From Pseudoglutamicibacter albus (GTDB taxonomy: Bacteria > Actinomycetota > Actinomycetes > Actinomycetales > Micrococcaceae), in the NCBI RefSeq assembly GCF_022346425.1, contig NZ_JAKRCW010000003.1:1-64000 (forward strand): a DNA stretch of 64,000 nt, read 5' to 3'. A model generated the notes under the pieces. That model had not been told where the DNA came from and made no database searches. It worked only from the letters and a program-made list of their open reading frames with translations. A program made the translations under genes and the position numbers. Positions 1-8,844 of this stretch are shown here, in pieces; the first letter of the stretch is position 1, and every line of letters starts with the position of its first letter.

Positions 1-31
1 CTTCGATACGTGTCGACATTGAGACCACACC

Positions 32-50
32 CTTGTTCATACTTGTTCAG
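32..50. repeat. Paired CTTGTTCA motifs upstream of the ABC-F gene
   Basis: Two direct copies, CTTGTTCAT (32-40) and CTTGTTCAG (42-50), lie 10 bp apart. A third copy is inverted at 164-172 (ATGAACAAG), overlapping the upstream ORF. They could be operator half-sites for a regulator encoded to the left of the window, but the third copy may simply be the ATG-AAC-AAG codons. Function unknown. Confidence 0.35.
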
Positions 51-58
51 CGTAGGAG

Positions 59-125
59 TACGCGCTCAAAGTATGTGAGGCACGACTGTAGCTACGCGAT
101 CAATATATGTAAGGTACGCCGTAGC
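59..125. repeat. Imperfect ~34-bp tandem repeat upstream of the ABC-F promoter
   Basis: Positions 59-92 and 93-125 are head-to-tail copies, each starting TACGCG and ending GTAGC, with shared TCAA, TATGT, AGG and ACG blocks. They match at roughly four fifths of positions, with one single-base gap. The second copy ends about 25 bp before the -10 box at 150-155, where an activator or repressor would bind. No known operator was recognised. Confidence 0.6.
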
Positions 126-149
126 CAAGACTCCCGCCCAACGGGTGTG

Positions 150-155
150 TATAAT
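150..155 (+). promoter_or_regulatory. Candidate -10 box for the ABC-F transcript
   Basis: A perfect TATAAT lies 8 nt before the ATG of the three-codon upstream ORF at 164, so the transcript may begin at or very near that ATG. There is no good -35 at 17 bp (127-132 reads AAGACT), which fits dependence on an activator bound to the adjacent tandem repeat. Confidence 0.55.
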
Positions 156-163
156 TCATAACC

Positions 164-175
164 ATGAACAAGTGA
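164..175 (+). other. Candidate three-codon upstream ORF (Met-Asn-Lys-stop)
   Basis: The sequence ATG AAC AAG TGA begins 8 nt after a consensus -10 box and has no Shine-Dalgarno, so it would be read as a leaderless mini-ORF. Its last codon and stop overlap the arm at 171-180 that is complementary to the ABC-F ribosome binding site. Short leader ORFs are a known control element of antibiotic-resistance ABC-F and erm genes. Translation is inferred from position only. Confidence 0.45.
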
Positions 176-260
176 TCTCCCCCCGCTTCTAACGGCAGCA
201 GTCGGCACGCTATAGGTGCCCATTGTGTTGCTAGAGCCCAGCAATGCTCAGGAGATCACT
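171..260 (+). promoter_or_regulatory. Candidate translational attenuator of the ABC-F gene
   Basis: AGTGATCTCC at 171-180 is the exact reverse complement of GGAGATCACT at 251-260, which contains the GGAG of the Shine-Dalgarno and runs up to the ATG at 261. The 70 nt between can form smaller hairpins: GGCAC/GTGCC at 204-208/216-220 and TTGCT/AGCAA at 228-232/240-244. Pairing of the outer arms would hide the ribosome binding site. A ribosome stalled on the upstream ORF would cover the 5' arm and release it. The pairing is seen; the mechanism is inferred. Confidence 0.55.
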
Positions 261-1877
261 ATGCCTTCCATCAAGCTCGACCATATTTCTTTCGCATACG
301 GTTCACACCAGGTACTAGATGAGGTGTCACTCAACGTTGGTGATGGTGAGCGAGCCTTCCTTGTGGGACCCAATGGCTGTGGCAAAACCACGCTCTTGAA
401 CGTCGCCTCGGGGCTACTTAAACCAGACAGCGGTCGTATCACCTCCCGGGTTGTTGGCGCACCGATTCCAGAACCGGAACGCTTCAACGGTACTGTAGCG
501 GAGTATTTTGCGACCGCGTTGGCACCGTTGCATGAACTGTCTCGACGCTTCGAAGAAACCACTGCATCGCTAGCTACTGGCGACACCGGCGCCGAGCGCG
601 AATATGACCAGCTTTTGGCAGCGATGTCCGCACACGATGTCTGGTCACTCGAAGCACGCCTAGATGAAACACTTGAAGCCCTAGGTCTAGGGGCGCTTTC
701 TGGTTCTTCGGAGCGTCTGCTCACGAGTCTCTCCCCTGGCCAGCGTGCACGCCTTCACTTAGCTGCGCTGCTCACGCTACAACCAGACGTGCTGATACTC
801 GATGAACCGACAAACCACCTGGACCGTGAAGCGATCGACTTCCTCACCGCGATGGTCACCAAGTGGCCCGGCCCTGTGCTTGTAAGCAGTCACGACCGTC
901 TGTTCATTGAGAACGTTGCGACTGTCATCTACGACATGGACATCACGGTTTGGCAAGAGGTCGCTAGAGCCGAAGGCCACGAACTTACTGGCGGGCTGTT
1001 CCGTAATGCTGGCAACTACTCGCAGTATCTCGACGCGAAAGAAAAAGCACGGCAATCACATCGTCAGATTCATGCCGAGCAACAAGCGCATAAACATCAG
1101 ATACGCGAGCACCGCAACGAGAGCATGACGATCGCGCGCGGCGGGGTACGCCTCAAGACCGCGACGGGTAAGGCAAAGAAGTTCTTCGCCGACCGCGCAG
1201 CCGCGACATCCGTCAAACGCACACGCAACGATGACGTCAAGCTAGAACGACTAGAAGAGCGGGAAGTCCGTAAGCCGCGCGACTATCAACTCGAACTCAG
1301 CATCCCAACTCCAGAGCCATACGAAGGCCTAGCTCTCAGCATTCGGCACGCTGCTGTCGAGCACCGGCTGGCACCGTGCGACCTCGACCTAGCTGCCGGT
1401 GAACATCTACTTGTTACTGGCGATAACGGCGCCGGGAAGTCGACACTGCTGCAGTGGATCGCCACCGCTCAGCCGCCACAGGGCGTCATCTCGTCAGGGA
1501 TCATAACCCGCGAGGAGCCTGTGACCATGGTTCCGCAACGACTTCCAATGGAAAACGACCCCGGATTCACCGTTGGTATTTGGCACAACGGTGTGGGTCA
1601 GCTCGGTAAGGGCGTCATCCACCCAGCAATGTGGTCTACACCAATCCCGGAGCTATCGGACGGAAACCAACGCAGAGCGCAAATAGCTGTTGGCATATCA
1701 GCCCACCCGTCAACACTGATCGTGGATGAGCCAACCAACTATCTGGATCTCGACACCATCGAGTCGTTGGAACGAGCCTTACGCGACTGGCCGGGAACAC
1801 TGATCATAGCGAGCCACGATCGGTGGCTGATAGAGCATTGGCAGGGCCGCCATCTCCACCAGCAGTCATGCAGGTAA
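261..1877 (+). CDS. ABC-F family ATPase, possible antibiotic ribosome-protection protein
   Basis: Soluble twin-cassette ATPase without membrane segments, 538 aa. ABC-F proteins bind the ribosomal E site and either tune translation or dislodge antibiotics. Cassette 1 has Walker A GPNGCGKTT (36-44), signature LSPGQ (157-161) and LILDEPTNHLD. A long charged linker (about 255-340) separates it from cassette 2, with Walker A GDNGAGKST (387-395) and Walker B LIVDEPTNYLD. The second signature is LSDGNQ (465-470) instead of LSGGQ, an unusual change. The ATG at 261 is chosen because AGGAG (250-254) lies 6 nt upstream; an in-frame GTG at 216 has no such site. The size and inducible-looking leader suggest a resistance subtype (macrolide, lincosamide, streptogramin or pleuromutilin), but drug specificity cannot be read from sequence. 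Confidence 0.85.
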   Translation: MPSIKLDHISFAYGSHQVLDEVSLNVGDGERAFLVGPNGCGKTTLLNVASGLLKPDSGRITSRVVGAPIPEPERFNGTVAEYFATALAPLHELSRRFEETTASLATGDTGAEREYDQLLAAMSAHDVWSLEARLDETLEALGLGALSGSSERLLTSLSPGQRARLHLAALLTLQPDVLILDEPTNHLDREAIDFLTAMVTKWPGPVLVSSHDRLFIENVATVIYDMDITVWQEVARAEGHELTGGLFRNAGNYSQYLDAKEKARQSHRQIHAEQQAHKHQIREHRNESMTIARGGVRLKTATGKAKKFFADRAAATSVKRTRNDDVKLERLEEREVRKPRDYQLELSIPTPEPYEGLALSIRHAAVEHRLAPCDLDLAAGEHLLVTGDNGAGKSTLLQWIATAQPPQGVISSGIITREEPVTMVPQRLPMENDPGFTVGIWHNGVGQLGKGVIHPAMWSTPIPELSDGNQRRAQIAVGISAHPSTLIVDEPTNYLDLDTIESLERALRDWPGTLIIASHDRWLIEHWQGRHLHQQSCR

Positions 1878-1882
1878 AAGCT

Positions 1883-2803
1883 CTACTGGCGCCTGAGATC
1901 AAGCCTGATCGGGAAAGCCTCAGGCCTATAGAACGTACCGCTAAAGACCACTACCTCATCTCCGGCGAACTGGTGCCGCACAACTTGTAGAAGCGCTGCA
2001 CCGGAACTCAGATTCAACATTCGCTCCTGCATCAATGTGGCTGTGACAGCCTCGATCTGTTCGAGTGAACGATTCAACGACACGCCGCACCGCTCATCCA
2101 GATGCTTCTCTATCCGAGCGCTGGGAGGCCCTTCTAAGAGGCCCGGAGTGCGCCGCAACGCAACGTACATCTCTTCAACCGCGACAGGTGCGCTATCGGC
2201 GCTGTGCAGCCGCTGCAGGTACAGGATCTCCTCACCCCGCTCAAGACGAAGTTCCCGCGCTAGCAGATTCGTGGCCTTCACAACCTCGTGACGGATCAAG
2301 CGAACGCTCGGCGTGCGGTGCCGTAAACGCATCTCCTCAGCGAAGGTGCGTAGCCCATACGTGGGCGGCGTGGAGGTTGGCCGGGCTGAACGTGTCCCCC
2401 TGCCCGGCTGAACACGAACATAACCTTCCCTGGCTAGTGATTCGACAGCATTCCTCAGCGTCGTGCGGGATACCTCTAAAGCCTCAGCTAGGGGCCTCTC
2501 CCCCGGTAAACGCGTTCCTGGCGGTATCTGCAGCAGAACGCCACGCAAAGCCTCTGTGAGGCCGTCTGAACGTTTATAGGATTCCCTGCTGCGTTGCCCC
2601 CGGGAGGCTGGCCCTTGCGCTCCCATCGGGTGATGTTTCCAAGCGTCTACGAGTGCTTGCAGGATGAGATCCGTGTTGGTGACGGCCTGCTCTGTGGGAG
2701 TTGCCAACGGTTTTGAGGATGCCGGTAGTTCCTGTGTTGGCGGTGGTTCTTGCGTTGCCGGATTGTCGTGAGTGCTCTCGGTGGTAACTGACGGATTCTT
2801 CAT
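1883..2803 (-). CDS. GntR/HutC-family transcriptional regulator with UTRA domain
   Basis: Predicted DNA-binding repressor, 306 aa. Residues 1-75 are a low-complexity Pro/Thr/Gln-rich extension not typical of the family. The winged helix covers about 78-140, with the characteristic LPGERPLAEALEVSRTTLRNA region, and a UTRA ligand-binding domain follows (about 150-300). HutC-type members usually sense sugars, amino acids or similar small metabolites; the ligand here is unknown. It converges on the ABC-F gene with only 5 bp between them, so the two need not be functionally linked. The ATG at 2803 has only a weak AGGA-like site. Met60 is an alternative start that would remove most of the extension and keep the DNA-binding domain. 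Confidence 0.85.
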   Translation of the reverse strand: MKNPSVTTESTHDNPATQEPPPTQELPASSKPLATPTEQAVTNTDLILQALVDAWKHHPMGAQGPASRGQRSRESYKRSDGLTEALRGVLLQIPPGTRLPGERPLAEALEVSRTTLRNAVESLAREGYVRVQPGRGTRSARPTSTPPTYGLRTFAEEMRLRHRTPSVRLIRHEVVKATNLLARELRLERGEEILYLQRLHSADSAPVAVEEMYVALRRTPGLLEGPPSARIEKHLDERCGVSLNRSLEQIEAVTATLMQERMLNLSSGAALLQVVRHQFAGDEVVVFSGTFYRPEAFPIRLDLRRQ

Positions 2804-2903
2804 GGAACGTCCTGCCGCGGAAGGTCTGACACGTGAAGATGAGAAACGACGAGGGCTTACGTTTCAACTATATCGGCAACAGGATACTTTCGATCGTTAA
2901 ATG

Positions 2904-2945
2904 TTTGAAGGGGCTTCCGCACCACGGTGCGGAAGCCCCTTCAAA
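2904..2945 (-). terminator. Terminator after the ctaC-ctaD-ctaF operon
   Basis: Perfect inverted repeat: a 19-bp stem (2904-2922 with 2927-2945) closed by a 4-nt loop, containing the GAAGGGGCTTCCGCAC arm. It lies 17 bp beyond the ctaF stop. The following minus-strand sequence is only modestly T-rich. The same stem could stop transcripts in either direction. Confidence 0.8.
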
Positions 2946-2961
2946 CTATGTCAGCTGGAAT

Positions 2962-3363
2962 TTAGTGGCGGTAGGAGCCTCGGTTGAGTTCGAACGCCCA
3001 ACCGAGGACGCCGACTGCTACAGCACCTAGGCCGAGGTAGAAGACCCACCAGCCGATGGCCAGGCCTGCGAAGCCGATAGCTACACCAACACCGAGCATC
3101 AGCGGCCACCAGGACCACGGAGTGAACTGACCGTAGATGCCAGCGCGCTCAGCGATCTCACCCTCAGTGTCATCCTCCGGCAGGTTGTCGGACAGCTTAG
3201 CATGCTTGTTGAAGTAGTAGCCGATCATGCCGGTCATCAGACCAAGCAATACCAGTGCTGGGAAACCTACCCATTCCTCGAAGCTCGTCATGAAACCGTA
3301 AACGATTCCAATCGGAATGAAGAACAGAACACCAGCTAAGAAAAAGTAACCACTAGTTTTCAT
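2962..3363 (-). CDS. ctaF: Cytochrome c oxidase subunit 4 (actinobacterial type)
   Basis: Small integral membrane subunit of the aa3-type oxidase, 133 aa. Four hydrophobic helices are visible: two near residues 5-25 and 32-50, then a polar loop, then two near 80-100 and 103-122. This four-helix subunit is specific to actinobacterial bcc-aa3 supercomplexes. It is the last gene of ctaC-ctaD-ctaF, 7 bp after ctaD, and is followed by the strong terminator at 2904-2945. Subunit III (ctaE) and the qcr bcc genes are not in the window. Confidence 0.9.
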   Translation of the reverse strand: MKTSGYFFLAGVLFFIPIGIVYGFMTSFEEWVGFPALVLLGLMTGMIGYYFNKHAKLSDNLPEDDTEGEIAERAGIYGQFTPWSWWPLMLGVGVAIGFAGLAIGWWVFYLGLGAVAVGVLGWAFELNRGSYRH

Positions 3364-3370
3364 AACTTAA

Positions 3371-5092
<1,722 letters not shown>

Positions 5093-5098
5093 GAGTCA

Positions 5099-5998
5099 TC
5101 ACTTCCCTTCTCGGCTTGGCTCTTCTTCGCCAGTCAGACGATGGTAGGAAGGATCGTTAGTCGGAGTAACCTCAAGACGGTTGTACTCCTCCTTCAAGCT
5201 ACCCTTCTCCATCTTCGCGAGCTGGTTCTTGAATTCTTCCTCGGAGACAACCTTGACCTGGAAGATCATCTCGGAGTGGTATTCACCGCAAAGCTCAGCA
5301 CACTTACCTGCGTAGGTGCCTTCCTTCTGCGGGGTGAGCCACATGTGGTTCTGCTTACCTGGGATCATGTCCATCTTCTGAAGGAATGCAGGAATCCAGA
5401 ACGAGTGGATCACGTCACGCGAGTTCAACTTGAAGTGAACCGGAACGTTAACTGGGAGGTAGAGCGTCGGGAGCTTGGACTCGTCAACGACCTTGCCCGG
5501 CTCGTGCACCTGGGTCGTAACCTCGTAGCGCTGATCGCCTTCGTAGTCGTAGTTGAAGTCCCAAGCCCACTGCTTGCCGTAGACGTTAACGGTCAGCGGA
5601 GAGTCAACTGGGGTGTCAACCTTCTGCTGCGTGCGGTGGGTAAAAGTAAAGAAGGTCATGATAATGGCGATCGGGACCGCCGTGTAGAAGACCTCGAGTG
5701 GCAGCGAGTAGCTCAGCTGCTTTGGATAACCGGTATCGCCCTTGCGGCGGCGGTAGGCAACGATGCACCACAGAGCCAAGCCCCAGGTAATCAAACCGAT
5801 TACCAACGAGGCGATCCAGGAGTGATTCCACAGCTCCGCGAGTGAGCGAGTGTGGTTGGTCGTGTCCAGATCTTCCAGGGGCAGGAAGCCATTCTTGGAC
5901 ACGGGGGTGCATCCCGCGAGGGCTAGTGCCCCAACGGCAAGGATCCCGCCGAAGACCTTGGTCTTGACGCGACCGCTGGTCCGAACTTGCGAACTCAC
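5099..5998 (-). CDS. ctaC: Cytochrome c oxidase subunit II (lipoprotein)
   Basis: Carries the CuA centre that accepts electrons and passes them to subunit I. The GTG at 5998 gives 299 aa, a lipoprotein signal with lipobox LAGC (Cys30), two membrane helices and an extracytoplasmic cupredoxin domain with the CuA motif CAELCGEYHSEM. A GGAAGG-type site lies 6-8 nt upstream. The frame is open back to a GTG at 6070, also with a good site (AAGGAG, 5 nt). That start would add 24 residues and give an unusually long n-region, so 5998 is preferred. First gene of ctaC-ctaD-ctaF. Confidence 0.9.
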   Translation of the reverse strand: MSSQVRTSGRVKTKVFGGILAVGALALAGCTPVSKNGFLPLEDLDTTNHTRSLAELWNHSWIASLVIGLITWGLALWCIVAYRRRKGDTGYPKQLSYSLPLEVFYTAVPIAIIMTFFTFTHRTQQKVDTPVDSPLTVNVYGKQWAWDFNYDYEGDQRYEVTTQVHEPGKVVDESKLPTLYLPVNVPVHFKLNSRDVIHSFWIPAFLQKMDMIPGKQNHMWLTPQKEGTYAGKCAELCGEYHSEMIFQVKVVSEEEFKNQLAKMEKGSLKEEYNRLEVTPTNDPSYHRLTGEEEPSREGK

Positions 5999-6071
5999 AG
6001 ACGGCCCTTCCTCTTGAGTGTATGCGGATGACGTGATGGTAAGCGGCGGCCGGTGGAGAAACTGGCACACC

Positions 6072-6089
6072 TACTCTCCTTAGAGAGTA
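6072..6089 (-). other. Small hairpin in the ctaC leader
   Basis: TACTCTC (6072-6078) and GAGAGTA (6083-6089) form a perfect 7-bp stem with a 4-nt loop. The structure includes an AAGGAG ribosome binding site for the alternative ctaC GTG at 6070. It could modulate translation or be incidental. Confidence 0.4.
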
Positions 6090-6142
6090 CCGTTCTTTGC
6101 GCTCTGACGCACAGTTGGCGCGCCGAATGCACTTAATGTTGG

Positions 6143-6493
6143 TCAGTGGAACGAGTCGCCGCAGGCGCATGAACCCGCAGCGTTCGGGTTATCAATCGTG
6201 AAGCCGACCTTCTCGATGGAATCCTCGAAATCTACGGTCGATCCCGCAAGATACGGAGCCGACATCTGATCCACGATCAGCTCGACACCATCGAAATCAC
6301 GGATGGCGTCGCCGTCGAGGACACGCTCGTCGAAGTACAGCTGGTAGATCAGACCCGAACAACCACCGGGTTGTACAGCGACCCGTAGTCGAAGATCATC
6401 GCGGCCTTCCTGCTGAAGCAGTTCACGAACCTTAGTGGCAGCACCATCAGTCAAAGTGACTTCATGGCTTGCAGTCTCTGCAGCTGTTGTCAT
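6143..6493 (-). CDS. erpA: A-type iron-sulfur cluster insertion protein
   Basis: HesB/IscA/ErpA-family carrier that delivers Fe-S clusters to apo-proteins, 116 aa. The three cluster-ligating cysteines are visible: Cys45 in GGCSG, and Cys109 and Cys111 in the C-terminal SCACGDSFH. GGAGG lies 6 nt before the ATG. It lies upstream of ctaC on the same strand, separated by about 145 bp from the preferred ctaC start. In actinobacteria this gene commonly neighbours the cta genes, which fits a role in supplying respiratory enzymes. Confidence 0.9.
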   Translation of the reverse strand: MTTAAETASHEVTLTDGAATKVRELLQQEGRDDLRLRVAVQPGGCSGLIYQLYFDERVLDGDAIRDFDGVELIVDQMSAPYLAGSTVDFEDSIEKVGFTIDNPNAAGSCACGDSFH

Positions 6494-6616
6494 GAGAAAC
6501 CTCCATACCCAGCACGCCGGATATCCAGCATGCTGTGTGCCTTGTTGCGGTCATCGAAGGCGATATTTCTATTGCCATCGAAAACCTTGTTTTGTCTCTA
6601 GTGTAGTCCCAGGACC

Positions 6617-8032
6617 TTAGCTGTTGGCCGCTTCAGTGGCCAGATGCGTAAGCAATAGAGCTTCCGAAAGTGTTGCCTTGAAGAAGTCTTCAATATGTAG
6701 CGATTCGTTGGCCGAATGTGCTCGGGTATCCGGGTCTTCAATACCGGTGACGAGAATCTCGGCGTCTGGGAAGACCGCCTGGAGGTCGCCGATGAATGGG
6801 ATCGAGCCTCCAAGCCCCATTTCCACTGGCTTGACGTTCCATGCTTGCTCAAGGGCCCACATCTTCGCCTGAGCAGCCGGCGAGGAGGTATCGGTCGCGA
6901 AGGACGGGCCAACCTCCGTGGTCTTATAGCTAATCTCGGCACCGAAGATGTCTTGGTTGGCAAAGTGCTCTTCCATAGCTTTCGCCGCCAACGCCGGGTC
7001 CTGGCCCGGTGCTAGACGCACTGAAACTTTGCCCCGCACCATCGGGATGATCGTGTTGGAGGACAGCGACACGTTGGTGATGTCCATACCGATGAGCGAA
7101 ATGGCTGGCTTGCGCCACAAACGATCCGCGATCGAACCGGTGCCTGCCAAACGTAAGCCCTCAACTACGTTGGCATCGGCTCGGAAATCAGCCTCGTCAT
7201 AGTCGATCTCGGCAGTCGAGGCGACGGCCAGCCCCTCAACTGCCACGTCACCGTTCTCGTCGTGGAGGGTTGCGACCAAGCGTGCCGCGATCGTCGGGGC
7301 GTCCAGAACGGGGCCCCCAAAGACACCTGAGTGAACAGCGTGCTCAAGTGCCCGAACCTCGAACTCTCCTGCCGTGAGGCCACGTAGCGACGTGGTCAAG
7401 GCAGGCTGGCCGACCTTCCAGTTGCTCGAATCAGCAACGATGATGACCTCAGCTGCCAGCGCATCGCGATTCTCTTGCAGGAAGTTAGCGAACGATGGCG
7501 AACCGACTTCCTCTTCACCTTCGATGAAATACGTCAAGCCAAGCCCGGTCGCGGCAGCTACCTGGTCGATAGCGCGTAGCGCTCCAACGTGGACCATGAT
7601 GCCTGCTTTATCGTCGGCCGTGCCGCGGCCATACAGGCGCCCATTGACCTCAGTGGCTTTCCACGGGTCCGTGTTCCATAGCTCCACGTCCCCGGTGGGC
7701 TGCACGTCGTGGTGGGCATACATGAGCACGGTAGGCATACCGTCTGCTGCTTCGCGACGCGCGATGATAGCCGGGCGGCCCTGCGCCCCATCAGGGCGAG
7801 CAGCGGAGAGAACACGGACGTCTTCGAGACCAGCTGAGCGGAACAGCTCAGCCACCGCTTCCGCGGAATCGATCACCGGCTGCGGGTCAAGATCATCCCA
7901 CGCGACCGAAGGGATCTCAACGAGTGCGCTCAGCTCTTTGATGAGCTGTTCACGTTGGCCATCAACTGCTGAACGAAGCTGATCGACCACATCAGGTGAG
8001 ACAACGGAAAGGGGTTCGTTTGTTTCAGTCAT
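6617..8032 (-). CDS. M20-family metallodipeptidase
   Basis: Cytoplasmic di-zinc peptidase of the DapE/ArgE/carnosinase superfamily, 471 aa from the ATG at 8032. Metal-site motifs are present: MYAHHDVQPTGD (His and Asp), GRGTADDKAG (bridging Asp), IEGEEEVGSPS (general-base Glu and ligand) and AVHSGVFGG in the lid/dimerisation region. Actinobacterial members are usually annotated as dipeptidases; the substrate is unknown. The frame extends to a TTG at 8095, but that would leave only 20 bp to the divergent gene at 8116 and no room for a promoter, so the ATG is preferred. Confidence 0.85.
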   Translation of the reverse strand: MTETNEPLSVVSPDVVDQLRSAVDGQREQLIKELSALVEIPSVAWDDLDPQPVIDSAEAVAELFRSAGLEDVRVLSAARPDGAQGRPAIIARREAADGMPTVLMYAHHDVQPTGDVELWNTDPWKATEVNGRLYGRGTADDKAGIMVHVGALRAIDQVAAATGLGLTYFIEGEEEVGSPSFANFLQENRDALAAEVIIVADSSNWKVGQPALTTSLRGLTAGEFEVRALEHAVHSGVFGGPVLDAPTIAARLVATLHDENGDVAVEGLAVASTAEIDYDEADFRADANVVEGLRLAGTGSIADRLWRKPAISLIGMDITNVSLSSNTIIPMVRGKVSVRLAPGQDPALAAKAMEEHFANQDIFGAEISYKTTEVGPSFATDTSSPAAQAKMWALEQAWNVKPVEMGLGGSIPFIGDLQAVFPDAEILVTGIEDPDTRAHSANESLHIEDFFKATLSEALLLTHLATEAANS

Positions 8033-8102
8033 AGACCCAACACTAATACGGTCACCAAGGCCAATAACACGTCGCGTGTTCGGTAATTGAGCCAAAGGCC
8101 GA

Positions 8103-8108
8103 TAGGAT
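8103..8108 (+). promoter_or_regulatory. -10 box for the DUF3043 gene, probably leaderless
   Basis: TAGGAT lies 7 nt before the GTG start at 8116, with no Shine-Dalgarno between. The transcript would start at or next to the start codon. The -35 region is weak. Confidence 0.5.
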
Positions 8109-8115
8109 TGGGGCC

Positions 8116-8727
8116 GTGTTTGGTCGTAAAAAGAATGAACGGGCGGGCAAAGCTCAAACGAATGCCCCCGAGCCTGTAGTGGAAGAAGACAAGGGCCGCT
8201 CCCCTAGCGCTAAGAAGGGCCCCACCCCTTCACGCCGTGAACAGGAAGCAAAGAACCGCCGCCCTTTGGTAGGTGGCTCCCCTGCTGTTGCGAAGCAGCG
8301 TCAGCGTGAGCGCCGCGCCGCTGAGGCCGCGCGTATCCGTGAAGGGATGCGTACCGGGGATGAACGCTACCTGCTCGCCCGCGACAAGGGGCCACAGCGC
8401 CGCTACGCCCGTGAATTCATCGACGCCCGAACATCCATCGGTGAGACCCTGCTCATCGTTGTGGTGCTCTTCCTGGTCACTTCGCTTCTAATGTCCTCGA
8501 TCCTGCCTCCCGAGGCGCAGGCGAACATGGTCTTCATCATGTGGATCTACCTGTTCATCGTGATTGTGGATGGCATCTGGGCAAGCCGCCAGCTCAAGAA
8601 GCGTTTGTTGTTGAAATTCGGTGAGGTCGAGAAGGGAACGATGTGGTACGCATTCATGCGTGCGCTGCAGTTCCGCCCGATGCGCCAACCAAAACCACAG
8701 AATAAGCGCGGCGAATACACTGAGTGA
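8116..8727 (+). CDS. DUF3043 membrane protein
   Basis: 203-aa protein of the actinobacterial DUF3043 family, of unknown function. The N-terminal half (about 1-110) is strongly charged and Lys/Arg/Pro-rich, with MFGRKKNERAGKA at the start. Two hydrophobic segments follow (about 113-133 and 137-157), then a basic C-terminal tail. Topology is probably both ends in the cytoplasm. The start is a GTG that appears leaderless. It diverges from the M20 peptidase and converges on pyrD, with a strong terminator between. Confidence 0.8.
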   Translation: MFGRKKNERAGKAQTNAPEPVVEEDKGRSPSAKKGPTPSRREQEAKNRRPLVGGSPAVAKQRQRERRAAEAARIREGMRTGDERYLLARDKGPQRRYAREFIDARTSIGETLLIVVVLFLVTSLLMSSILPPEAQANMVFIMWIYLFIVIVDGIWASRQLKKRLLLKFGEVEKGTMWYAFMRALQFRPMRQPKPQNKRGEYTE

Positions 8728-8770
8728 TAATCCGCCGGTGCTAGCACCGCGGTCTAATGCTCAATACACA

Positions 8771-8803
8771 ACGGTTCGGGACCCTGACAGGGTCCCGAAC
8801 CGT
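8771..8803 (+). terminator. Terminator between the DUF3043 gene and pyrD
   Basis: Perfect 15-bp stem (ACGGTTCGGGACCCT at 8771-8785 with 8789-8803) and a 3-nt loop, followed on the plus strand by GTTT. It sits between convergent genes and can serve both. Confidence 0.85.
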
Positions 8804-8844
8804 GTTTAAGGGAAGCTACCGTGCAGTAAGTGAGGCGTTGGCCG

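Noticed and set aside
1883-2803. GntR regulator as controller of the ABC-F gene
   Set aside because: The genes converge, with no shared promoter, and no GntR-type palindrome was seen in the ABC-F upstream region.
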